Source: Phreatobacter stygius (lineage in GTDB: Bacteria; Pseudomonadota; Alphaproteobacteria; Rhizobiales; Phreatobacteraceae). From it: a stretch of DNA of 64,000 nucleotides. Shown here piece by piece: positions 15,951 to 23,346 of the stretch; position 1 is the stretch's first letter; the number at the start of each line of letters is the position of its first letter. The DNA lies in NCBI RefSeq assembly GCF_005144885.1, contig NZ_CP039690.1, positions 4,911,001 to 4,975,000 on the forward strand, written 5' to 3'. The notes beneath the pieces were generated by a model. It saw only the letters and a list, made by a program, of their open reading frames with translations. It was not told the origin of the DNA and did not search any database. The position numbers and the translations under genes were made by a program.

Positions 15951-16106
15951 CCCCTTGGCATTATGCGGGCGCCGCCTGTTGATCCAATCTCGCCATCGCG
16001 CCTCACGAGATCGTCTCGCGACACGGCGCACCGCCGGCAGGCCGACAGGCCGGCTGGCTCGCGACAGGCCGAAGGCCGCTCGGGGAAGACGATTAGGGGA
16101 TGTTCG

Positions 16107-17225
16107 ATGTCGGGAAAAACACGCGCTGCCGATAACGCGGTCGATCGCTGCATGCAGGCCGAGGCGAGCCTCACCCGGCGCAGCCTGGCGCTCGGGGCCG
16201 CTTCGCTCTCGATGATGCTGGCGGCTCCCGCCTCGCACGCGCAGGGGCGGCCGAAGGTGCGGCTGTGGGGCGCTTCCGCAACGGTTGAGGCCTATCACGG
16301 CTTCCTGTTCCTCGGGAACCCGCTCGGCTTCTTCAAGGACGACGGTGTCGACGTCGAATTCGGTACGGCCGCAGGCTCGGCTGCGACGCTCCAGCTGATC
16401 GCCGCTGGCCAGGTGCAGATGGGTTATATCGGCATGGATGTGCTGATCCTCGCCAAGGCGCGCAACCCGCAATTGCCCATCACGGCCGTCTATCTGCAGG
16501 ATCGCGGCAACATCTATGAGATCGTGGTTCCCGAGGACAGCGCGATCAAGACGGTGGCCGATCTCAAGGACAAGACCATCGGTGTCGCCAATCTGGCCTC
16601 CGGCGCCATTCCCTCGCTGCGGGCGACGCTGACCGATGCCGGCCTCGATCCGAATGCATCGGTCGGCCTGATCCCGGTCGGTAACGGCGCCCAGGCCGCC
16701 GCTGCGCTGCGGGCCGGGCGCATCCAGGCGCTCTCGTTGTTCCGCGCCCAGCACGCCCTGATCGAGACGCTCGGCTTCAAGTTTCGTCGCTTCACCCGCA
16801 ACGCGCCCAGCGCCGTCATCGCGGTCAATACCGCCTTTCTGAAGGACCACCGCGAGGCGGTCATCAAGACCCTGCGCGGCATCGCCAAATCCTCGATCTT
16901 CGCCGAGGTCAATCCGGCCGCGACCGTGCGCCAGTTCTGGGCCATGTTCGGCAAGCCGCAGGGGTTGACCGAGGACGAGGCGATGAAGCGCTCGGCCTAT
17001 ATCCTGAGCTCCACCGCCGAACTGTGGAAGGACTACAAGGACAAGTCCGTGCCTTGGGGCGACATGACCGCCCGGCAGTGGGAGGAGATGCAGAAATTCC
17101 TGATCGACCAGAAGCTGCAGGACAGGCCTGTCGCGATCGAGGCGCTGTTCACCAACGAGCTCACCGCCGAGGTCAACAGGTTCGACCAGGATGCGGTGGT
17201 CGCCGTGGCCAGGGCCGCGCGCTGA
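16107..17225 (+). CDS. ABC transporter substrate-binding protein (taurine/nitrate/sulfonate type)
   Basis: A 372-residue periplasmic binding protein of the NMT1/SsuA-like family. A twin-arginine-like leader (LTRRSLALGAASLSMML, cut near SHAQG) precedes the mature domain, which shows FKDDGVDVEF, GQVQMGYIGMDVL and DLKDKTIGVANL. AGGGGA precedes the ATG at 16107; the longer frame from 15963 is not credible. It delivers a small organic compound to the permease encoded downstream. The substrate is unknown, but placement points to the compound degraded by the cluster. Confidence 0.92.
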   Translation: MSGKTRAADNAVDRCMQAEASLTRRSLALGAASLSMMLAAPASHAQGRPKVRLWGASATVEAYHGFLFLGNPLGFFKDDGVDVEFGTAAGSAATLQLIAAGQVQMGYIGMDVLILAKARNPQLPITAVYLQDRGNIYEIVVPEDSAIKTVADLKDKTIGVANLASGAIPSLRATLTDAGLDPNASVGLIPVGNGAQAAAALRAGRIQALSLFRAQHALIETLGFKFRRFTRNAPSAVIAVNTAFLKDHREAVIKTLRGIAKSSIFAEVNPAATVRQFWAMFGKPQGLTEDEAMKRSAYILSSTAELWKDYKDKSVPWGDMTARQWEEMQKFLIDQKLQDRPVAIEALFTNELTAEVNRFDQDAVVAVARAAR

Positions 17226-17292
17226 ACCCCAGGGATTGTCGGCGGGGCCGGCGCGAAACGGTTCCCGGCCGGACGTGAAGGAGAGGGCGTGA

Positions 17293-18150
17293 ATGGCAAG
17301 CGTGATCGCAAGTGAGCTGGTGACGCGGGCGACGGCGGCCCAGGCGGCCGGGCCGCCGGTCAGCGCGCTCTCGGTGCAGAACGTCAGCATGGTGTTCAAC
17401 CGCGGCGCGGCCGCCGTCCATGCCCTCGATCAGGTGTCGATGGAGGTGCGCGACGGCGAATTCATCGCCATTGTCGGTCCCTCCGGCTGCGGCAAGTCGA
17501 CCCTCATCAAGCTCGTCTCGGGCCTGCGTCCGCCGACCGCCGGGCGGCTCGCCGTCCATGGCCGGCAGGTGATGAAGCCGCGCGGCGACGTCGGCATCGT
17601 GTTCCAGAGCCCGGTCCTGCTGCCGTGGCGGACCATTCTCGACAATGTCATGCTGCCGATCGACGTGTTGAAACAGGATCAGGCCGCCGGTCGCGAGCGG
17701 GCGCTCGACCTGCTCAAGCTCGTCGGCCTCGGCGGCTTCGAGAAGGCCTATCCGAACGAGTTGTCGGGCGGCATGCAGCAGCGCGCGGCGATCGCGCGGG
17801 CGCTCGTCTACGATGCGCCGCTGCTGTTGATGGACGAGCCTTTCGGGGCGCTCGACGCGCTCACCCGCGAACAGATGAATTCCGAGCTGCAGCGGATCTG
17901 GAGCGCCAGCGGCAAGACGGTGATCTTCATCACCCATTCGATCCCCGAGGCCGTGTTCCTGGCCGACCGGATCGTCGTCATGTCGCCGCGGCCCGGCCGG
18001 GTCCTCAAGGTCATCGACAATCCCATCCCACGCATGCGCACGTTGGACGACATGCTGCGGCCGGAGTTCGGCACGCTGGTGCGCGAAATTCGCGGGCTCT
18101 TGGGAAGCTATGTTGCCGGGGAGAGCAATGGATCAAGTTCTGACTGGTGA
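17293..18150 (+). CDS. ABC transporter ATP-binding protein (SsuB/TauB-like)
   Basis: The 285-residue ATPase has Walker A GPSGCGKST, signature LSGGMQQRAAIARAL, Walker B LLLMDEPFGALD and the H-loop in IFITHSIPEA. Sequence type matches importers of nitrate, taurine and alkanesulfonates. GGAGAGG lies ahead of the ATG. The end overlaps the permease start by 23 bp, so the genes are translationally linked. It energises uptake together with the 16107 and 18128 products. Confidence 0.95.
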   Translation: MASVIASELVTRATAAQAAGPPVSALSVQNVSMVFNRGAAAVHALDQVSMEVRDGEFIAIVGPSGCGKSTLIKLVSGLRPPTAGRLAVHGRQVMKPRGDVGIVFQSPVLLPWRTILDNVMLPIDVLKQDQAAGRERALDLLKLVGLGGFEKAYPNELSGGMQQRAAIARALVYDAPLLLMDEPFGALDALTREQMNSELQRIWSASGKTVIFITHSIPEAVFLADRIVVMSPRPGRVLKVIDNPIPRMRTLDDMLRPEFGTLVREIRGLLGSYVAGESNGSSSDW

Positions 18151-18970
18151 CAAAGCCGCCGAAGCCGGCGCCCTGGTCACGGCCGAGCAGCCCAATCGGC
18201 GCCTGTGGGCGCGTTTCGGCATGCCGTTGACGGTCTTCGTGTGCCTCATGGGCTCCTGGGAGGCCCTGATCTGGCTGCTCGACGTCCCGGGCTTTCTCGT
18301 GCCGGCGCCATCGGCCATTGTCCAGGCGCTTTGGTCCGGGCTCGTGACGGGCCTGTATTTCTCCCACGCCGCGGTCACCATGTTCGAGGCTGTCGTCGGC
18401 TTTGCCATTGGCAGCCTGCTCGGCCTGGCGCTCGGCACCGTCATCGTGGTGTTCCCGACCATGGAGCGCATCGTCTATCCCTATGTGGTGGCGTTGCAGA
18501 CCGTGCCGAAGGTCGCCATCGCGCCGCTCATGGTGGTCTGGTTCGGCTTTGGCATAACCTCGAAGATCCTGGTGGTTGCCCTGGTCTCGCTGTTCCCGGT
18601 GCTGGTCAATGTCATGGCGGGCCTTCGCTCGATCGACCAGGACCGGCTGGACCTGCTCGGCGCGCTCGCCGCGTCCCGGTGGCAGATCTTTCGCTATGTC
18701 CGCTTTCCCAATGCCCTGCCGTTCATTTTCGCCGGTCTCAACACCGCGATCGTGCTGGCGGTGATCGGCGCTATCGTCGCCGAATTCGTCGGCTCCAATT
18801 ATGGCCTCGGCTTCCTGATCCTGCAGGCCAACTATCAACTCGACATCGCCGGCGCTTTCTCGCTCTTTGTCGTGCTTTCGGTTATGGGGGTGGCGCTGCA
18901 CGGCTCGTTGAAATGGCTGGAGCGACGCTGCGTATTCTGGATCAACATCGAGGCGCGCAACGGCCTGTGA
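18128..18970 (+). CDS. ABC transporter permease (SsuC/TauC-like)
   Basis: A 280-residue inner-membrane permease with about six helices and the EAA-type cytoplasmic loop (DLLGALAASRWQIFRYVRFPNALPFIFAGL). FLVPAPSAIVQALW near the N-terminus is typical of the BPD permeases for sulfonates and nitrate. The chosen ATG at 18128 follows GGGAGAGC inside the end of the ATPase gene. It completes a three-gene importer. Confidence 0.93.
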   Translation: MDQVLTGDKAAEAGALVTAEQPNRRLWARFGMPLTVFVCLMGSWEALIWLLDVPGFLVPAPSAIVQALWSGLVTGLYFSHAAVTMFEAVVGFAIGSLLGLALGTVIVVFPTMERIVYPYVVALQTVPKVAIAPLMVVWFGFGITSKILVVALVSLFPVLVNVMAGLRSIDQDRLDLLGALAASRWQIFRYVRFPNALPFIFAGLNTAIVLAVIGAIVAEFVGSNYGLGFLILQANYQLDIAGAFSLFVVLSVMGVALHGSLKWLERRCVFWINIEARNGL

Positions 18971-18978
18971 GCGTGGGG

Positions 18979-19008
18979 CCGCAGACGCCGGCGATCCACA
19001 GTCTGCGG
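18979..19008. terminator. Hairpin after the ABC importer operon
   Basis: CCGCAGAC at 18979-18986 pairs exactly with GTCTGCGG at 19001-19008 around a 14-base loop, 9 bp after the permease stop. There is no T-run, so it may be a factor-dependent or weak terminator. Confidence 0.45.
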
Positions 19009-19259
19009 CAAGTCATTGATCGAGCAACGATTTTGCGCCGACGCGGAATCTGAATCGAAACATCAGAAGCGGCGGGGAATGCTCGCCGTCGCTGATGTGG
19101 AACGTCAAGGTCCCGGGTGAACATCGCCGCCGGTTGGTCGATCTGCCCGCGCTCGCGGCCAAGACACAGGCTTGTGGGCGAGCGCCCGGCCGGCTCTTGC
19201 GGCGGTCGGCAAACTAGAACATAAAGAGAACTTATTCATCGGATGAGCGCGGAAAGACC

Positions 19260-19481
19260 ATGGCGAAGCTGCGTGGGCAGGGTGATCAGGTCGACGGCGA
19301 AGACCGGATCAAGGCGGAAGTGGCAGCCGTGCTGGACGAGTTCGGCGGCGACGCCCGCGCCGCGATCCTGGCGCTTCTGCGCTATCTCGCGGCTCTGTCC
19401 AGGGAGACCGATAGCCAAGGCCTGTCGGGGCGCGTTTTGCTCGGCGCCTTGCGCAGCGACCGGCGCCGGCGTTTGCAGTAA
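19260..19481 (+). CDS. Small hypothetical protein
   Basis: A 73-residue charged protein predicted to be largely helical (IKAEVAAVLDEFGGDARAAILALLRYLAALSRE, in parts). GGAAAG stands before the ATG. It resembles small uncharacterised cytosolic proteins of Hyphomicrobiales that end in a short basic tail, but I cannot name a family. It stands alone after the ABC operon. Confidence 0.55.
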   Translation: MAKLRGQGDQVDGEDRIKAEVAAVLDEFGGDARAAILALLRYLAALSRETDSQGLSGRVLLGALRSDRRRRLQ

Positions 19482-19484
19482 CCG

Positions 19485-19505
19485 CGGCGACCGGCGACCG
19501 GCGAC
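19485..19505. repeat. Three tandem copies of a 7-bp unit
   Basis: CGGCGAC is repeated three times in perfect tandem just after the stop of the small gene, followed by a partial fourth unit. It is most likely slippage-generated. Confidence 0.8.
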
Positions 19506-19763
19506 CGGCGGTCAAGCGCGTCGAGACGGCGCCATGACGCCGCAAAGGTCGGTGCCGTCTTGTCTTGAGGGCCGTTGAGAGGGGTGGTCGGCGGGGGGCG
19601 ACCTGCGTCCGGGCTGGTTCAGCCAATCGGGCCATGTCCCATCGCTGCCGGCCAATGATGATTTGACCGGCGCGCCGAACCGGTCATTCTCGGCGCCGCC
19701 ATAAGCGACCGGGCGCGGGCCAAACACGCTTCGACAATCATCCGCGGCCCGAGGGAGACGCAT

Positions 19764-20084
19764 ATGAAAGGTCAGGATGCCATTGCCGATGCGCTCGACG
19801 ACATGGCGGCGCAATTGCTGGAGTTCCGTGCCGACGTCCTGGCAGCCCGGGTGGTCTCGGGCGTCCTTGCCGATCATCTGATCAAGGCCTCGCCGCAACG
19901 GGCCCATCTGATCAACGACCTGCGCGCGACCTGCGTCACGGCCATCGCCGCCACCAAGGTCGAGGATGGCCGCGACAGCAATTCCCAAAGGGCCTTGATC
20001 GACAAGGCGACCGGCCGGATCAATCTCCTGTTCGGCACGCTGGCGCGCCGCCACGGCGTGGCCCTCGACGAAGGCAAACGGTAG
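19764..20084 (+). CDS. Hypothetical helical protein
   Basis: A 106-residue soluble protein with no Cys-rich, membrane or enzymatic motif; it is Leu/Ala-rich with alternating charges and likely a helical bundle (MAAQLLEFRADVLAARVVSG, LIDKATGRINLLFGTLARRHG). GAGGGAGACG precedes the ATG, which supports expression. I do not recognise the family. It is flanked by another small gene and by the dmeR operator. Confidence 0.6.
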   Translation: MKGQDAIADALDDMAAQLLEFRADVLAARVVSGVLADHLIKASPQRAHLINDLRATCVTAIAATKVEDGRDSNSQRALIDKATGRINLLFGTLARRHGVALDEGKR

Positions 20085-20288
20085 ACGCCGCTGCCGGCGC
20101 GGCAGCAGGCGGCACCAGCCGGACAAGCGCGACCGGGCATGGCGGTATTGCCATCACCGTGTTCGATCCCTTGGGGTTCGGCCGGCGTGGCGGCGAACGA
20201 TCGGGCCGATGCCCTTGCGCATGCCTGCAGGCGCCGGCGATGCGGCTGCGGCAACAGACCTTTGCCAGTCGACGTGGTCCGCGAGATG

Positions 20289-20317
20289 GATAATATAGGG
20301 TACCCTCCTATATTATC
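20289..20317. promoter_or_regulatory. FrmR/RcnR-type operator of dmeR-dmeF
   Basis: GATAATATAGG (20289-20299) and CCTATATTATC (20307-20317) are a perfect 11-bp inverted repeat around a GC-rich centre that itself contains AGGGTACCCT. AT-rich arms around a short G/C tract are the known form of RcnR/FrmR/DmeR operators. It ends 14 bp before the dmeR start, consistent with autoregulation. Confidence 0.85.
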
Positions 20318-20331
20318 TGAGGTTGTCGACC

Positions 20332-20613
20332 ATGGGCCACACGACCAAGGACAAGGACAAGCTGCTCGCCCGCGTCAGGCGCATTCGCGGCCAGGTCGAA
20401 GCGGTCGAGCGGGCGCTTGAAGCGGAAACCGGCTGTGCCGAGGTGCTGCAACTGGTCGCCTCGATCCGCGGCGCGGTGAACGGCCTGACCGCCGAACTGA
20501 TCGAGGACCACATTCGCTTCCACGTGGTCGATCCCGCGCGCGAGCCGGATGCGGGCAAGGCGCAGGGCGCCGAGGAACTGATCGGCGTGGTGCGCACCTA
20601 TTTTCGTCACTGA
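20332..20613 (+). CDS. dmeR: Metal-sensing repressor of the FrmR/RcnR family, DmeR-like
   Basis: A 93-residue all-helical regulator with the CsoR/RcnR-family pattern: KDKLLARVRRIRGQVEAVERALE, a conserved Cys in TGCAEVLQLVASIRGAVNGL, and downstream His in EDHIRFHVVD. In this fold the metal is bound by the Cys and His side chains and release from DNA follows. The gene is followed by a DmeF-type exporter, the arrangement described for Ni/Co resistance in rhizobia. MGHTTKDKDK at 20332 matches the family N-terminus better than the TTG at 20323. Confidence 0.88.
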   Translation: MGHTTKDKDKLLARVRRIRGQVEAVERALEAETGCAEVLQLVASIRGAVNGLTAELIEDHIRFHVVDPAREPDAGKAQGAEELIGVVRTYFRH

Positions 20614-20658
20614 CCCGCCGGGCCGCCCGCCAAGACGACCAGCCGAGAGCCAGATGCC

Positions 20659-21561
20659 ATGAGCAACACGGAACTCCCGCCAGCCGGCCACGACCATGTC
20701 TTCCTCGGCCGCGACCACGCGCGCAACGAGCGGCGCACCTGGGCAGTCATTGTCCTGACCATGACGATGATGGTGGTGGAGATCGTCGCCGGCACGATCT
20801 TCGGCTCCATGGCCCTGGTTGCCGACGGCTGGCACATGTCGACCCATGCCGCGGCCATGCTGATCAGCGTCTCGGCCTATGTCTATGCGCGCCGGCACGC
20901 CCGCAATCCGCGGTTCACTTTCGGCACCGGCAAGCTCGGCGATCTCGCGGCCTTTGCCAGCGCCATCGTGCTGGCCCTGGTCGCGCTGCTGGTCGGTTGG
21001 GAAAGCCTCGTCCGCCTGGCCAACCCGGTGCCGATCAGCTTCGGCCAGGCGATTGGCGTGGCCGCGATCGGCCTGGCGGTCAATCTCGCCAGCGCCTGGC
21101 TGCTGCGCGGCGATCATCACCATGACCGCGGTCATCACCATGACGACACCAATCTGCGCGCGGCCTATCTGCATGTGCTGGCCGATGCGCTGACCTCGGT
21201 GCTGGCGATTGCGGCGCTCATCGCCGGCAGCCTCTATGGCTGGCTCTGGCTCGATCCGCTGACCGGTCTTGTCGGGGCTTTGGTCATCGCGCGCTGGTCT
21301 TTCGGCCTGATCCGCGATTCAGGCGGCGTCCTGGTCGATCTGATCCCGGAGGATGAGGATCTTCCCGACGAAATCCGCCGGGCGATCGAACGGGACGGCG
21401 AGCGGATCTCCGACCTGCATGTCTGGCAGGTCGGGCCGGGGCATCACGCCGCCATCGTCGCCCTGGTCGCGCCGAAGCCCGAGCCGCCCTCGACCTATCG
21501 GGCGAGGCTCGCCCATCTGACCGAGCTCTCGCACGTCACCATCGAGGTGGAGCCGGCCTGA
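20659..21561 (+). CDS. dmeF: Cation diffusion facilitator, DmeF-like Co/Ni exporter
   Basis: The 300-residue CDF protein has six transmembrane helices. The metal site in helix 2 reads SMALVADGWHMSTHA (HxxxD-like variant) and helix 5 has HVLADALTSV. A His-rich loop (DHHHDRGHHHDD, about residues 152-163) lies between helices 4 and 5. The N-terminal FLGRDHARNERRTW and RFTFGTGKLGDLAAF blocks are typical of DmeF. It should export Co(II), Ni(II) or similar ions out of the cytoplasm by proton exchange. It is co-transcribed with dmeR 45 bp upstream. Confidence 0.93.
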   Translation: MSNTELPPAGHDHVFLGRDHARNERRTWAVIVLTMTMMVVEIVAGTIFGSMALVADGWHMSTHAAAMLISVSAYVYARRHARNPRFTFGTGKLGDLAAFASAIVLALVALLVGWESLVRLANPVPISFGQAIGVAAIGLAVNLASAWLLRGDHHHDRGHHHDDTNLRAAYLHVLADALTSVLAIAALIAGSLYGWLWLDPLTGLVGALVIARWSFGLIRDSGGVLVDLIPEDEDLPDEIRRAIERDGERISDLHVWQVGPGHHAAIVALVAPKPEPPSTYRARLAHLTELSHVTIEVEPA

Positions 21562-21567
21562 GAGGGC

Positions 21568-22308
21568 TCAGAATGGCTCCTTGAACGGCCTCAGGTCGAT
21601 CTCCTGGGTCCAGGCCGAGCGGTGCTGGCGATGGATCTGCCAATAGGCCTCGGCGATCGGCTCGACACCGAGCAAGCCGTCTTCGCCGCGCGCGGCGACC
21701 GCATCGGGGGCGGATCTGCGCAACCGGTCGCCGTCAATGCCGCCATCGATGATGACATGGGCGACATGGATGCCGAGCGGGCCATAGTCACGGGCCATGC
21801 TCTGCGCCACCATGCGCAAGCCCGCCTTGGCCGCGGCGAACTGGGCATAGCCGGGCTTGCCGCGCAGGCTGGCCGAGGCGCCGGTGAAGATCACCGTGCC
21901 GCGGCCGAGCGGCACCAGCCGGCGCGCTGCCTCGCGGCCGGCGAGGAAGCCGGCGAAACAGGCGACGCGCCAGAAATCCTCGAACAGCTGCGCCTCGAGC
22001 TCGCGGAAATCGATGCGCTTGTTGTTGGCCGCATTGAACACCACGACGTCGGCCGGCGCCCGGCCGGCGCCGGGCTGCATGGCGCGGTCGAACAGGCGGA
22101 TGACCTGGTCTTCCTGGGAGGCGTCGGTGAGGACCGCCTCGGCGCTGCCGCCGGATGTTTCGATGGTGCCTGCGACCTGGTCGATTTTCGCCTGCGTCCG
22201 GCCGGCGACCAGAAGGTGACAGCCCTCGCGTGCAAAGCGCCGGCAGACGGCTGCCCCGACACCCCGTTCGGCGCCGACGCCGATCACCACTGCTGTTGGT
22301 TTATCCAC
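21568..22308 (-). CDS. SDR-family oxidoreductase with Phe at the catalytic Tyr position
   Basis: A 246-residue Rossmann-fold protein with GVGAERGVGAAVCRRFA (glycine motif) and VFNAANN (NAG-like). The region where YxxxK is expected reads FAAAK in GYAQFAAAKAGLRM, so Phe replaces the catalytic Tyr. IHVAHVIIDGGID marks a known side branch of the SDR superfamily. It may be a poor or altered dehydrogenase. The start is GTG at 22308, with CGGAGG well spaced. The start overlaps the end of the HxlR gene by 8 bp, so the two form one unit. Confidence 0.83.
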   Translation of the reverse strand: MDKPTAVVIGVGAERGVGAAVCRRFAREGCHLLVAGRTQAKIDQVAGTIETSGGSAEAVLTDASQEDQVIRLFDRAMQPGAGRAPADVVVFNAANNKRIDFRELEAQLFEDFWRVACFAGFLAGREAARRLVPLGRGTVIFTGASASLRGKPGYAQFAAAKAGLRMVAQSMARDYGPLGIHVAHVIIDGGIDGDRLRRSAPDAVAARGEDGLLGVEPIAEAYWQIHRQHRSAWTQEIDLRPFKEPF

Positions 22309-22822
22309 GGCTCGCCTCCGGCTCGGTTGGTTCGCGCCGGCGCCTGGCAAAGGCCATGCGCCTGCGTACGGTGTCATCGGCGGCAGGACCTGCCGCGAAG
22401 ACGAAATCCGGTTCGTCCAGCCGGCGGCCGCTCAGGCCGTCGACCATGACGGGATCGGCCACCGCGCCGGTGGTCGCGTCGACAACCTGGCTCGCAATGC
22501 CCTCATCGGCAAAATGACGATTGCCCCAGGCGGTCAGCGCGATCAGCACCGGCCGGAAGTCGCGGCCACGCGCGGTCAGGACATAATCGTCGCGCGGCGG
22601 ATGGTCGTTGTAGCGCCGCCGTTTCAGAAGGCCAGCCTCGACCAGGGCGTTGAGCCTGCGGGTCAACATGTTGGGAGCGATGTCCAGGCTGCGCTGGAAC
22701 TGGTCGAAGCGGGTCAGCCCGTGGAAGGCGTCGCGCAGGATCATCATGCTCCACCACTCGCCGACCCGTTCCAGGCTGCGGGCGATCGGGCAGAGCGATC
22801 CTTCGAACGACTTGCGTTGCAT
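22301..22822 (-). CDS. HxlR-family transcriptional regulator
   Basis: A 173-residue winged-helix regulator with the HxlR signature: CPIARSLERVGEWWSMMILRDAFHGLTRFDQFQ, then LDIAPNMLTRRLNALVEAGLLKRR and YVLTARGRDF. HxlR proteins are dimeric DNA-binding sensors of reactive electrophiles and other signals. It is divergent from a MaoC gene with an AGTTACT inverted repeat between them and co-transcribed with the SDR gene. A TTGCAT-N17-TAGACT promoter can be read on the minus strand across the operator. Confidence 0.9.
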   Translation of the reverse strand: MQRKSFEGSLCPIARSLERVGEWWSMMILRDAFHGLTRFDQFQRSLDIAPNMLTRRLNALVEAGLLKRRRYNDHPPRDDYVLTARGRDFRPVLIALTAWGNRHFADEGIASQVVDATTGAVADPVMVDGLSGRRLDEPDFVFAAGPAADDTVRRRMAFARRRREPTEPEASRG

Positions 22823-22838
22823 GGCGAGAGTCTAGACA

Positions 22839-22863
22839 AGTTACTATCATCATGCAAGTAACT
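22839..22863. promoter_or_regulatory. Inverted-repeat operator between hxlR-like and MaoC genes
   Basis: AGTTACT (22839-22845) and AGTAACT (22857-22863) form perfect 7-bp arms around an 11-bp spacer, midway between the divergent starts at 22822 and 22889. A related GTAACT repeat occurs at 59335-59351. Confidence 0.65.
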
Positions 22864-22888
22864 GGGCGGACCAGCTTCGAGGTGTTCC

Positions 22889-23338
22889 ATGACGGCGCTC
22901 TATCTCGACGACCTGCATGTCGGCCAGACCTTCACCAGCGGTTCGCTCGCTGTCGACGAAGCCGCCATCAAGGCCTTTGCCGGCCAATTCGACCCGCAGC
23001 CCTTCCATCTCGATGACGACGCTGCCAAGGCCACGCTCTTCGGCGGGCTTGCGGCGAGCGGCTGGCACACGGCGGCGCTCACCATGCGGCTCCTGGTTGG
23101 CGGCGGCGCGCCGATCGCCGGCGGGGTCATCGGTGGCGGCGGCGAAATCGCCTGGCCGCGGCCAACCCGGCCGGGTGATGTCCTGACCGTGGTCAGCGAG
23201 GTGCTGGAGGTGACGCCGTCCAGGTCGAAACCCGATCGCGGCATGGTGACGCTGCGCAGCGAGACCCGCAATCAGCGGGGCGAGCCCGTGCAGATCATCA
23301 CCATGAAGCTGGTGGTGCCGAAAAAGCCTGTCGGCTGA
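22889..23338 (+). CDS. MaoC-like hydratase
   Basis: The 149-residue hot-dog-fold protein carries the MaoC/(R)-hydratase pattern: FAGQFDPQPFHLDDDAAKATLFGGLAASGWHTAA, with Asp (FDPQP) and His (FHLDD) as the likely catalytic pair. Members add water to enoyl-CoA thioesters. It is transcribed away from the HxlR-SDR unit and shares its operator, so the MaoC and SDR products may act on the same acyl-CoA. The exact substrate is unknown. Confidence 0.9.
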   Translation: MTALYLDDLHVGQTFTSGSLAVDEAAIKAFAGQFDPQPFHLDDDAAKATLFGGLAASGWHTAALTMRLLVGGGAPIAGGVIGGGGEIAWPRPTRPGDVLTVVSEVLEVTPSRSKPDRGMVTLRSETRNQRGEPVQIITMKLVVPKKPVG

Positions 23339-23346
23339 CGCGTCGC

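Noticed and set aside
15945-17399. A 484-codon minus-strand frame over the binding-protein gene
   Set aside because: It is an antisense shadow crossing an obvious promoter region and the start of the ATPase gene.
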